50,823 bases of DNA. Origin: CAYQMF01 sp964418595. Lineage in GTDB: Bacteria; Planctomycetota; UBA1135; UBA2386. Below the pieces are notes generated by a model that worked only from the letters and a program-made list of their open reading frames with translations, was not told where the DNA came from and did not search any database. Positions 20,105 to 29,044 of this stretch are shown here, piece by piece. The translations under genes and the position numbers were made by a program. Position 1 is the stretch's first letter. Every line of letters begins with the position of its first letter. The stretch covers positions 1-50,823 of the forward strand of contig CAYQMF010000038.1 in the NCBI GenBank assembly GCA_964418595.1, in the 5' to 3' direction.

Positions 20105-23098
20105 ATGCATCCCGCTCCCGAGGACCTCGCCTTCGTCCGGTTCCAGCGCACAGGTCGACCCGACGCGCTCGGCGATGTATTCGACCGCACCGCGGCCGAC
20201 CTGCTGCGGGTCGCTGCACACCTCGCCCCCGATGTCCACAGCGCGGAGGACCTCGTGCAGGAGACGTTCCTGGTCGCGATCGAGGACCGGGCGACGTTCA
20301 CGCCCGGCCGCGGCGTGGCGGCCTGGCTCGTGGGGATCCTGCGCAACCGCGCACGGCGCCGGTGGCGGGAGAAGGCCCGGCGCGGCGACGGCGCGGAGGC
20401 CGTGGCGGAGTCGCTGGCGCGCGACGGCGACCCGGAGGCCGAAGTGCGCACGCTCGAACTCACCGCGGAGGTCGACGCTGCCGTGCAGCAGCTCGCCCAG
20501 ACCTACCGCCCGGTCCTACGCCTGCACCTGCGGCACGGGTTGTCGCCCGCCGAGATCGCGCTGGCACTCGATCGGCCGGCGGGCAGCGTGCGCACGCAAC
20601 TCGGGCGGGGGCTCGCGCTCCTGCGCACGCGCCTGCCGCGGGGGCTCGCCCTCGGCACGCTCGCCCTCGTGCTCGCCCCGCGCAGCCTCGCGGCGCTGCG
20701 CGCGTCGGTCGTCGACGCGGCGACGCGCGCCATCGTCACGGCGACGGTCCCCGCGGCCGCAGTCGGGCTGATCACCGCGTCGCTCGCTTTCCCCATGAAG
20801 AAGCTCGTCCTCGGTGGCGCGGCCCTCGCGCTCGCGGTTCTCACCGGTGCGTGGCACTTCGGCGCGTTCGCGGCGCCGGACACGCCGACCTCGCCGGAAG
20901 CGAGCGCGACCCTGCGCGTCGCCGCCGCACCGGTCGCCCCCACCTCGACGCCGACCACGCCAGACTCCCCTGCGCCTTCGCCCGCACGCGAACTCGTACC
21001 CGCGCCCACCCGCACCGGCCGCCAGTACGGCTCGCTCCTCGTGCGCGCGCGCTGGAAGGACGACGAGACACCGGCGCCGGAGGTGACCGTCGTCCTCTTC
21101 GACTGGAGCAAGCCGAACCCGTTCCTCACGACGCGTGCCGGCGTGACCGGGGCGGACGGCACGCTGCGCTTGGAGCGCGTGCTGGCGGGCAAGCTCAGCG
21201 TCGTCACCGACGACGACGAGTGGCGCAGCGTCGAGGTCGCTCCCGACGCGGAGGCGACGGTCGACGTGTTCCAGCCGCGCTGGGCGCAGGTGCGCGGCGT
21301 CGTCCTCGACGCCGCGGGCACGCCGGTGGCAGGGGCGACCGTCGTCCGCTCCGAGGACATGAACCACACGCTCGTGCATCCACTCGCGCGCACCGACGCG
21401 GACGGTCGCTTCGCCTTCGCGCTCGGGCAGAGCCAGCACGTGGGTGCGCGGCTGGCCGGCTGGCAGGACTCGTACCTCACGCACCTCCGCGCCCAGCGGG
21501 GCGAGACGGTGGAGGTCACCCTCCGCCTGCGTGGACGCGCGGGCGCCATCGCCGGCGTCGTGCGCGACGCGCGCGGCGCGCCCGTGCACGGCGCGCTCGT
21601 CACCGCCGGGTCCGGCGGCTCGACCTCGGTGCTCGCCGACGGCACGCAGGTCACCACGACGCCGCCGCCCATGGTGCGCACCGGCGCCGACGGCGCGTTC
21701 CGGCTGGACGGCCTCGTGCCGGGACCGACGCCGCTCCTGGCGCGCGCGCTCGACTGCGGCGCGGCACGGCACGATCTCGTGGTCGCCGCCGGCGAGACCA
21801 GGGAGGTGGCCGTCGTGCTCCACGACGCCGCGGTGATCGAGGGGCGCGTCGTCGATGCCACCGGCCGCGCGGTCGAGGGGGCGACGGTCGCTGTCGGGGG
21901 CTACGCAAGTTTCACGTCGAGCCACGCGACGACGCGCGCCGACGGGACCTTCCACCTCGACAGCGTCCCGCCCGGACAGCACGCGGTCGGTGCAGGCAAG
22001 GAGAAGGTCGGCCGCGCCACGACCACGCTCGACCTGCGCGCGGGCGCGACCGCCCAGTGGGAGGCGACGCTCGTGGCGCGCCCGACCGTGCGCGGGCGCA
22101 TCGTCGACGAGGCCGGCGTGCCTGTCGCGCCGGCGTGGGTGAGCGTCGCCAGTCTCGACATCAACGAGAGTCGCACGGTGCACGCCACCGCCACCGACGG
22201 CGCTTTCGCCATCGAGTGCCCGCAGGACGAACCGCTGCGCCTCCGCGTGCAGGTGCAAGCGGACACGTTCCCTTCCGTCGAGATGGAAAACGTGTTACCC
22301 GGCGATGAGGTGCTCACCGTCACCGTGCCGGCCGCGACGCGGCCGACCGCGCGCGTGCGCGGGGTGCTCGTGGCGTGCGGCGCTGCCGACTTGCGCACCG
22401 CGTTCGTGCACCTGCAGCGTGGCCCACGCGGTCTCGGCACCGGGTTCGAGCTGGATCCGGAAACGGGGACGTTCGCGCTTGGCCCGTTCCCTCCGGGCGA
22501 CTACCGCGTGACGGTGACCGCCCGCGACCGACCGACCATGCACCTCGGCGTGATCCACCTCGACGCCGGTGCGACCCTCGACCTCGGCCGCGTCCGGATC
22601 GGCGAGGCGGGCAGCCTGCGCGCGGAGGTCACCGGCGAGGACGGCAAGCCGCTGCCCACGGGGCATCTCATGGTCCTCCTGCGCGATGGTTCGCACGTGA
22701 GCAACGGCGAGATCAAGGATGGCGTCGCCCGCATCGCGCAGCTCGCCCCTGGCGACTACCTCGTCCACACGCGCGACGCCGGCATCGGCGCCGTCACGGT
22801 TCGTGCTGGCGAGGAGGCGACCGTCGGGCTGCGCCCCCGCGCCGGCCCCTTGCGCGACGTGACCGTGCGCGAAACCCCGCGCCCGCAGCATCCGCCGTCG
22901 CGGTGGATCGAGGTCGACATGCTCGACGCGACCGGCGTCCTCGTCGACCGCGTGTCGCGCGGCAACAACGGTGTCGACACCTGGCGCCTGCGCGTCGCCG
23001 CGCCGCCGGAGGGCACGCTGGTGGTGAAGGCCGACGGCCGCGAGCGCATGCGCGTGCCGATCCCGGCCGAGGGTCCGATCGAGGTGGGCCTGCGCTGA
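20105..23098 (+). CDS. ECF-like sigma factor fused to membrane segments and a large beta-sandwich tail
   Basis: 997 aa in one uninterrupted frame. Residues about 21-88 are sigma region 2 (FDRTAADLLRVAAHL, SAEDLVQETFLVAIED, VAAWLVGILRNRARR); 119-172 are region 4 (AQTYRPVLRLHLRHGLSPAE, IALALDRPAGSVRTQLGRGL). Two hydrophobic stretches follow at about 210-229 and 233-253; the second, MKKLVLGGAALALAVLTG, looks like a signal peptide start inside the protein. After a Pro/Thr linker, residues 305-997 hold at least five carboxypeptidase-regulatory-like units, such as VRGVVLDAAGTPVAGATVV and IEGRVVDATGRAVEGATV. If made whole, the sigma domain is tethered to the membrane with its tail outside. The ATG at 20105 was chosen because it lies close to region 2; another in-frame ATG is at 20048. 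The 271-nt gap upstream holds only the minus-strand promoter element. Confidence 0.85.
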   Translation: MHPAPEDLAFVRFQRTGRPDALGDVFDRTAADLLRVAAHLAPDVHSAEDLVQETFLVAIEDRATFTPGRGVAAWLVGILRNRARRRWREKARRGDGAEAVAESLARDGDPEAEVRTLELTAEVDAAVQQLAQTYRPVLRLHLRHGLSPAEIALALDRPAGSVRTQLGRGLALLRTRLPRGLALGTLALVLAPRSLAALRASVVDAATRAIVTATVPAAAVGLITASLAFPMKKLVLGGAALALAVLTGAWHFGAFAAPDTPTSPEASATLRVAAAPVAPTSTPTTPDSPAPSPARELVPAPTRTGRQYGSLLVRARWKDDETPAPEVTVVLFDWSKPNPFLTTRAGVTGADGTLRLERVLAGKLSVVTDDDEWRSVEVAPDAEATVDVFQPRWAQVRGVVLDAAGTPVAGATVVRSEDMNHTLVHPLARTDADGRFAFALGQSQHVGARLAGWQDSYLTHLRAQRGETVEVTLRLRGRAGAIAGVVRDARGAPVHGALVTAGSGGSTSVLADGTQVTTTPPPMVRTGADGAFRLDGLVPGPTPLLARALDCGAARHDLVVAAGETREVAVVLHDAAVIEGRVVDATGRAVEGATVAVGGYASFTSSHATTRADGTFHLDSVPPGQHAVGAGKEKVGRATTTLDLRAGATAQWEATLVARPTVRGRIVDEAGVPVAPAWVSVASLDINESRTVHATATDGAFAIECPQDEPLRLRVQVQADTFPSVEMENVLPGDEVLTVTVPAATRPTARVRGVLVACGAADLRTAFVHLQRGPRGLGTGFELDPETGTFALGPFPPGDYRVTVTARDRPTMHLGVIHLDAGATLDLGRVRIGEAGSLRAEVTGEDGKPLPTGHLMVLLRDGSHVSNGEIKDGVARIAQLAPGDYLVHTRDAGIGAVTVRAGEEATVGLRPRAGPLRDVTVRETPRPQHPPSRWIEVDMLDATGVLVDRVSRGNNGVDTWRLRVAAPPEGTLVVKADGRERMRVPIPAEGPIEVGLR

Positions 23099-23151
23099 GG
23101 TCGGCAGGTCGGTCGCACGCCGCGACGCGGACCACGCCATGCCTCCGCGCA

Positions 23152-25740
23152 TCACGGCTGCACGGTGATCTGCAGCGCATTCGACGCCGACACTCCGCCC
23201 GGGGCGCACGCGTCGGACCAGAAGAACTGCGCGAAGACCTGCGTGCCGGCGAGCCCCGCGTCCGACGGCACGGGGATGGGCACGACCGCCGCGCCCGACG
23301 CGCTGCTGCTCGCCGGCACCAGCACGAAGGCCGGGGCCGCGGGGTCGATCCAGATCGCGGCGCCCAGCACGAAGAGGGGTGTTGTGAGCCCGCGGCTGCT
23401 CAGGCCGAGCAGGCCGGCCGAGGCCGCAGGCGCGCGCTCGCACGTCAGCGCGAACGCCGCGTTCCCCACGCGCGGGCGCGCGCTTGCGCCGATCGGGAGC
23501 GCGCCGGTGCAACCACGCGTGGAGCCACCGTACGAGAAGACGCCGGGCGGCAGCAGGTCGAGCCGCGTGACGAACACGTCGTACAGGCCGCGGACCGTCG
23601 CCTGCACGGGATTGCGCAGGGGGAAGTCCGTCGAGTCGGTCAGCCCCACGACGAGCGCGGCGCCACCGGCATCGATGGCCACTGTGTAGGGCTTGTCCAG
23701 ACCACGTCCCCCCAGGTACGTCGAGTAGCTCGGTGGTCCGCCGGCGAGCGGCACGCGCGTCACGAACACGTCGGCGAAGCCGCCATGCGCCGGCTGGAAC
23801 GCGTCGCGCACGGGGAAGTCGGCGGAGTAGGTCCACCCCACGACGACGGCATCGCCGCGTGCGTCGAGCGCCAGGGTCAACGCGCCGTCGGTGGACGTGC
23901 CGCCGAGGTACGTCGACAGCCGTGGCGGCGCGCCGGTCGGCGGCAGGCAGGCGACGAACGCGTCGGCGAGGCCACGGAGACTCGGCTGCAACGCATTGCG
24001 GGAGGGGAAGTCGGCGGAGCGCGTGAGGCCCGCGACGACCGCGTCGCCGTTCGCGTCGACGGCGATGTCGTACGCGAGGTCGTCGGCGACTCCACCGAGA
24101 TACGTCGAGTACGAAGGCGGGCCCGACGCGCTGGGGAAGCGCGCGACGAACGCGTCGTAGGCGCCGCCGTGCACGGGCTGGAACGCGGACCGCAACGGGA
24201 AGTCAGCGGACGCCGTGAACCCGGCGACGATGGCTGCACCGCTCGCATCGAGGCCGACGCCGACGGCGCTGTCGTCGAGGCTGCCGCCCAGGTAGGTGGC
24301 GTGCGTCGTCGGCGCGCCCGTCAACGGGAGCCGCGCGACGAACGCGTCGAAGCCGCCGCCGTGGTTCGGTTGGAAGGCACCCTGCGTCGGGAAGTCGCGC
24401 GACGACGTGCCGCCCACGACGACCGCCGCGCCGCTCGCGTCGAGGACCACGCCGATGGCGGCGTCGACGCCGCCGCCGCCAAGGAACGTGGAGTAGGCGA
24501 GCGCTCCGCCCGACGGCGAGAGGCGGGCGACAAACGCGTCGAGGTTCCCGGCGTGACGCGTCTGGAACGCGTTCTGCAGGGGAAAGTCGGGCGAGCCCGC
24601 GGCCCCCACCACCACCGGCGCCCCGCTCGCGTCGGCGATGAGCCCGCGCGCCTCGTCGTCGGCGCTGCCGCCCAGGTAGGTCGAGTACCGGAGCGGACCT
24701 CCCGTGAGCGGCAGGCGGGCCACGAACACGTCCGAGATCCCGATCAGCGTCGCCTGCAGCGCGTTCTGCGTGGGGAAGTCGACGGAGAAGGTCCGGCCGG
24801 CGAGGACCGCGTCGCCGTCGACCTCGACCATGGCGAACACCTCGTCCCACGAGCCGCCGCCCAGGTAGGTCGAGTACTGCAACTGCGGGTCGATCACGAG
24901 CGAGGCGGACCGCGCGTCGCCCGCGATCCGGAAGCGGAAGCGGTCGGGGGCGAGGATCTCGAACGCGCAGGCGACGGGGCGCGGGCCGACGTCCGTCACC
25001 GCGAAGGCGAACGGCCGGGGCTGACGCAGCGGCCCGAGCCGCGTCGCGACGACGAGCGCACCGTCGGCATCGAGTTGCAGAGGCGCGACGGCGCCCTCGA
25101 CGCGCACCACCACCGCGTCGAGGTTCGCACCCGGCGCGAGGTGGAGGTCGTACTCGAAGTCGCCTTCACGGTCGTGCAGCGCGAGGTCGACGCCCTCGTA
25201 CAGCTCCGGGTACCACAGACACGCGTAGCCCGCGACGCCGGAACGCCAGCGCGCGGGATCGGCGCCGCAGAAGAAGTGAGAGCGTGTCGGCAAGGGCCTG
25301 CGACCCTCCGGCCTCGCGTCGCCGCGCGAGGACTCGAACCAGAATCGCAACGCCGTGGCATCGAGACGCGGTGGGCGCGTGAACGAGAGCGCAGCGTCGG
25401 GCGCCGCGCGCCCCCCCCCGTCCCAACGCGCCAGCACCACGCCGAACGAACCCGCGAACGCGTGCACGGCGATCGGGCCCTTGCGCGCGACGAACAGCGT
25501 CGTCTCCGGCCACTGCCCGACGTTGGGCACGAAGGCAGCGGGGACGCTGCGCAGCCCTTCGCGCACCCGCTTCAGCGCCGGGTCGGCGATCTCTCGGGTG
25601 CGGCCCGCGGCACCGACTCTCGCGTGCTTCACGAGGACCAGCCCGGCCACCACGAGGGCGAGCCCGATGCCGAGCGTCGCGACGAGCGCGACGCGCTTCG
25701 GGGGACGAGGTCCGCCGCAAGGTAGAGGGTGTCTGGGCAC
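23152..25740 (-). CDS. Membrane-anchored SBBP-repeat protein with shared C-terminal module
   Basis: 862 aa if started at GTG 25740, which is supported by TACGTT 19 nt upstream and avoids overlap with the divergent gene at 25865; the frame itself is open to 25872. One membrane segment lies at about residues 17-38. FVPNVGQW at 70-77 marks the N-terminal domain commonly seen before SBBP repeats. From about residue 288, seven beta-propeller-type repeats begin with variants of YSTYLGG, each followed by D..G.AVVVG.T.S.DFP and DAFVARL. The last 130 residues (GCTGALPIG, VPIPVPSDAGLAG, ASNALQITV) are the C-terminal module shared with other exported proteins here. A surface or adhesion role is likely; ligand unknown. 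Confidence 0.85.
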   Translation of the reverse strand: MPRHPLPCGGPRPPKRVALVATLGIGLALVVAGLVLVKHARVGAAGRTREIADPALKRVREGLRSVPAAFVPNVGQWPETTLFVARKGPIAVHAFAGSFGVVLARWDGGGRAAPDAALSFTRPPRLDATALRFWFESSRGDARPEGRRPLPTRSHFFCGADPARWRSGVAGYACLWYPELYEGVDLALHDREGDFEYDLHLAPGANLDAVVVRVEGAVAPLQLDADGALVVATRLGPLRQPRPFAFAVTDVGPRPVACAFEILAPDRFRFRIAGDARSASLVIDPQLQYSTYLGGGSWDEVFAMVEVDGDAVLAGRTFSVDFPTQNALQATLIGISDVFVARLPLTGGPLRYSTYLGGSADDEARGLIADASGAPVVVGAAGSPDFPLQNAFQTRHAGNLDAFVARLSPSGGALAYSTFLGGGGVDAAIGVVLDASGAAVVVGGTSSRDFPTQGAFQPNHGGGFDAFVARLPLTGAPTTHATYLGGSLDDSAVGVGLDASGAAIVAGFTASADFPLRSAFQPVHGGAYDAFVARFPSASGPPSYSTYLGGVADDLAYDIAVDANGDAVVAGLTRSADFPSRNALQPSLRGLADAFVACLPPTGAPPRLSTYLGGTSTDGALTLALDARGDAVVVGWTYSADFPVRDAFQPAHGGFADVFVTRVPLAGGPPSYSTYLGGRGLDKPYTVAIDAGGAALVVGLTDSTDFPLRNPVQATVRGLYDVFVTRLDLLPPGVFSYGGSTRGCTGALPIGASARPRVGNAAFALTCERAPAASAGLLGLSSRGLTTPLFVLGAAIWIDPAAPAFVLVPASSSASGAAVVPIPVPSDAGLAGTQVFAQFFWSDACAPGGVSASNALQITVQP

Positions 25741-25759
25741 GGTGCCGACCAGGGCAGAC

Positions 25760-25765
25760 AACGTA
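25760..25765 (-). promoter_or_regulatory. Putative -10 element TACGTT for the SBBP-repeat gene
   Basis: On the minus strand TACGTT lies 19 nt before the GTG at 25740. It is one reason for choosing this start over the longer open frame. Confidence 0.35.
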
Positions 25766-25864
25766 GGCGTCGCCGCACACGCCGCAACGGGGGCAGCGTC
25801 GCAGCGGACCGCGCCGCCGCGTGCGATACTCGCGGAGCGCCAGGCGGCACGCCGGAGCCCTCTC

Positions 25865-26968
25865 ATGCACACCCTCGCCCTCTTCGCAACTCTGGCCTGC
25901 GCAACCGCGGCCCACGCGCAGGACTGCTTCTTCGAGATCTACTCCGGCTGCACCAACTTCACCTCACGCGGCACGCTCGGCGCAAGCGCCGGCGAGTACC
26001 TCGTCGAAGTGCCGCACACACACTTCGCGGGCGTGTGTCAGGACGCAACGGGCAGCGGCACGTCGCTGCGCGCGTTCGAGTACGTGACGCAGGATCAGAA
26101 CGCGGCGACGCAGTCCTCGTACTCCATGGTCGTCCGCCGTGCCGACACCAGCGGTAGACCCGATCCCACCTCGGCCGGGCGACTGCTGCGGCTGGGTCCG
26201 ATCCTCACGCCGCCCAGCACGCTCGCGACACCGATGGCATGGTGGCTGACCAGTACCCTGGCCACGCCATCGACCGCGCTGCCCTTGTGCGACACGTTCT
26301 TCTTCGGGATGGAACTCGACGCCGCACCGCTCTGGACGCAGGACGGGCAGTCGATCCACACCTGCACCTACTACCCCATCACGAACTCGCAGGGCGACAA
26401 CCCCGCGCCACCTCCGGACGTGATCCCCAACCTCGCCTGGAACATCCACGCCACGACCGGCAGCGTGACGCAGCCGGCACCGCGCGCATTCCGCCTCGCC
26501 GTCGGGTCGCCCGCGCCCGTGCTCAACCTGGGCAACGTCGACCTGACGATGCGGTCAGGCAACTGCCTGCTCGCGCTCGGCCAGCGCAGTTGGGGCGCGG
26601 GCGGCATGTGGCCAGCGTCGAACGCCGACGGACTCGGCGCTCGCGACGATGGGCTCGACGCGCGCGTGCGCGACGTGATCGCGGCCGGCGGGTGGTTCGC
26701 GATCTTCGCAAGCAGTTCCATCGGGTGTCCAGGAGTGCCGGTGGCCGGCTGGTTCGGTGCGGTGCACGCGTACCTCGGTGACCTGGCGTTCGTCACCGCG
26801 GGCCGGCTCGACAACTTGGGCGTGGGGACCACGACGGTACTCACCCCGGGCACGCGCGTGCCCCTCGACGTGATGGGTCGGTCGATCCCGTTCCAGGCGT
26901 TCACGCTCGGGCCGACGTCGATGCCGCCTGGGCGGCTGACCAACGTCGCCGCGACCAGCTACCGATAG
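25865..26968 (+). CDS. Exported protein of unknown function
   Basis: 367 aa. The ATG at 25865 gives a textbook signal peptide (LALFATLACATAAHAQ). The mature protein has about eight Cys and alternating beta-type stretches, for example SGTSLRAFEYVTQDQNAAT-like and TFFFGMELDAAPLWTQDGQ. Its end (VPLDVMGRSIPFQAFTLG, LTNVAATSY) resembles in outline the end of the shared C-terminal module (FQA.. followed by TN.), though weakly. I find no catalytic motif and no named family. It starts a probable two-gene operon: the anchored protein at 26986 follows after 17 nt. It is divergent from the SBBP-repeat gene. Confidence 0.75.
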   Translation: MHTLALFATLACATAAHAQDCFFEIYSGCTNFTSRGTLGASAGEYLVEVPHTHFAGVCQDATGSGTSLRAFEYVTQDQNAATQSSYSMVVRRADTSGRPDPTSAGRLLRLGPILTPPSTLATPMAWWLTSTLATPSTALPLCDTFFFGMELDAAPLWTQDGQSIHTCTYYPITNSQGDNPAPPPDVIPNLAWNIHATTGSVTQPAPRAFRLAVGSPAPVLNLGNVDLTMRSGNCLLALGQRSWGAGGMWPASNADGLGARDDGLDARVRDVIAAGGWFAIFASSSIGCPGVPVAGWFGAVHAYLGDLAFVTAGRLDNLGVGTTTVLTPGTRVPLDVMGRSIPFQAFTLGPTSMPPGRLTNVAATSYR

Positions 26969-26985
26969 CACTCCCTCGCCCCTCC

Positions 26986-28923
26986 ATGTCGCCACGGCAA
27001 CGCTTGCTCCTCGGGCTCGCCGGCCTGCTGATCGCGGTGACGCTGGCGATCGTGAGCCTCGCGCGCGGCGGGCCGCCGGTGTCCGTTGGCGAGACTGCGC
27101 CGCAAGACCCCGCGCCGACGATCGACCTCGTGCCGCACGACCAGCTCGCCGGCAAGGATCCACCCACCGCCACACCCGCACGCACTCCGACCCCGCCTCC
27201 CGAGCGCGGTCCGATCCCGAGCGATGCCGTGCGCGTGCAGGTCGTCGATCAGGTCGGGCGCGGCGTCGCCGGCATCGTCGTGGCGTTGACCTTCGCCATC
27301 CCCGGCGGCCCGAACGAGACGCGCGCGGCGTCATCGCGCACCGACGACGCGGGCTTCGTCGACCTCGTGGCCGAAGGCGACACGCTGCAACGCCTGCGAC
27401 AACTCGCGCTCGCGGCCACCTTCTCCGTGGCCGCGGAGGTGCCGCTCGCGGACTCACCGCGCGCCGAGCTCGGCCGGCGCCCGACCGCCGACGCGCCGGT
27501 CGTGCTGCGGTTGCCCGCGTGCGGGAGCGTGCGCGCGCGTGTGCTCGACCACGCGGGCAACGCGATCGCCGACGGCGGCGAGGTCTTCCTGTTCTGGCGC
27601 GAGCCCGGAAGCGCGGGTCGCTTCGACCGCATCGGCACGCCGCGCGCGCCGTCGCGCGGTGGCGAGGCGTACTTCTCCATCGTTCCGCTCGGCGTCGAGC
27701 TGCTGCTGCGCGCCAGCGGCACCCACGAGCTGCAAAGCGGCGAGGTGATCGTCATGGGCCCGGTGCACGAAGGACAGACGGTGACGACCGACCTGCGCCT
27801 CGGCCTGCCGTGGGCAAGCGTCGTCGGCCAGCTCGTCGATGCGCAGGGCACGCCGTTCGTGCGCCCGCAGGTCTCGATGGGGCTCGGCACCGTCGCGAGC
27901 GACGCGCCGCCGGGGACGCTGCCCGACGCGCGCGCGACGCAGATGCTCTGGACGGCGCTCGACACCGACGCACGCTTCCGCGTGCGCGCGCCGCTGGAGC
28001 CGCCGGCGGGCAAGCGCTTCGTCCTCGTGGTCGAGCACACCGACACGGGCCGCGAAGACAAGTACACCGCCGCAGTGTCGCTGCCCGCGCGCCTCGCGAG
28101 TGGGATGGAGTTCGACGTCGGCATCGTGGTGCTGAGCCAGCCCGCCGCGAAGCGGATCCTCTGCGCGGGCCGCGTCGTCGACGCCAACGACCAGCCGCTG
28201 GCGGGCATCGACGTGTCCGCCGGCTACTGGGATCGCGACGCGGGGCGCTGGGTGGGCCTGCATCGGCAACGCGTGCGCACCGACGAACGCGGCGCGTTCG
28301 AGATCCGCACCGCCGCCGCGGTGCCGGCGACGTTCACCCTGTCCGCGAGCGGGCACACCCTGGTCCCCGTGCGCGTCGAGGCGAGCGTGGGCTCGCAGCA
28401 TGTGCTCGTGCTGCGCCGCGGCGGCAAGCTGCACGCGCGCATCCAGCCGCCGGATGGTGTCCCGGCGCACCTGCTCATCGGCGCGATCGTCGACGCCCAC
28501 GGCAATGCACGCGAGCCGAACCAGTTCGGCGGGTTCTTCGGCGCCGACAACCTCGCCGCGGGTCGCTACAGCGTCGTGGTCCGCATCGGCGGTTCCGGCT
28601 GGGAGATCGGACGCGTGACCGACATCGACGTGCCCGACGGCGGCCGCGCCGGCGATGACCGCCTCGATCCCATCGACATGCGCGATCGGTGCGCGCCGTT
28701 GCGCTTGCGACTCGTGGATGCGGCGGGTGCGCCGCTCGCGGACACACGCGCGCGCATCGCCGACGCTGCGGAGCGCAGCCTGTCCACTCGCACCGATCGC
28801 GACGGTCGCATCTTCCTCGCCGTGCCACTCCCGACGCCCGACCTGCGCGTCACGCTCGACGACGGCCGCAGCGCTCCGGTAGCGTGGATCGCAGGCGAAC
28901 AGACGGTCACGTTCCCGCGGTAG
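26986..28923 (+). CDS. Membrane-anchored protein with carboxypeptidase-regulatory-like repeats
   Basis: 645 aa. An N-terminal hydrophobic segment (LLLGLAGLLIAVTLAIVSLA, residues 7-26) is followed by a Pro/Thr-rich linker, so the protein is probably anchored and faces outwards. At least five beta-sandwich units of the carboxypeptidase-regulatory type can be seen: VRVQVVDQVGRGVAGIVV, VRARVLDHAGNAIADGG, VVGQLVDAQGTPFVRPQV, CAGRVVDANDQPLAGIDV and LRLRLVDAAGAPLADTRA. The architecture equals the extracytoplasmic tail of the sigma-factor fusion at 20105, but with no sigma domain. It may bind surface polymers. It is co-transcribed with the preceding gene (17-nt gap). Binding target unknown. Confidence 0.8.
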   Translation: MSPRQRLLLGLAGLLIAVTLAIVSLARGGPPVSVGETAPQDPAPTIDLVPHDQLAGKDPPTATPARTPTPPPERGPIPSDAVRVQVVDQVGRGVAGIVVALTFAIPGGPNETRAASSRTDDAGFVDLVAEGDTLQRLRQLALAATFSVAAEVPLADSPRAELGRRPTADAPVVLRLPACGSVRARVLDHAGNAIADGGEVFLFWREPGSAGRFDRIGTPRAPSRGGEAYFSIVPLGVELLLRASGTHELQSGEVIVMGPVHEGQTVTTDLRLGLPWASVVGQLVDAQGTPFVRPQVSMGLGTVASDAPPGTLPDARATQMLWTALDTDARFRVRAPLEPPAGKRFVLVVEHTDTGREDKYTAAVSLPARLASGMEFDVGIVVLSQPAAKRILCAGRVVDANDQPLAGIDVSAGYWDRDAGRWVGLHRQRVRTDERGAFEIRTAAAVPATFTLSASGHTLVPVRVEASVGSQHVLVLRRGGKLHARIQPPDGVPAHLLIGAIVDAHGNAREPNQFGGFFGADNLAAGRYSVVVRIGGSGWEIGRVTDIDVPDGGRAGDDRLDPIDMRDRCAPLRLRLVDAAGAPLADTRARIADAAERSLSTRTDRDGRIFLAVPLPTPDLRVTLDDGRSAPVAWIAGEQTVTFPR

Positions 28924-29044
28924 TTCGGGTCCCGGCGTGGGACCCACCCCGCCGGATACGGTGGAGGAGAACGGCGGCGGTGAGCCACGGGGGCCCGGGT
29001 TGTCGCGTCTGCGCTGTCCGGCAACATTCACCCCGGTCCCTCCC

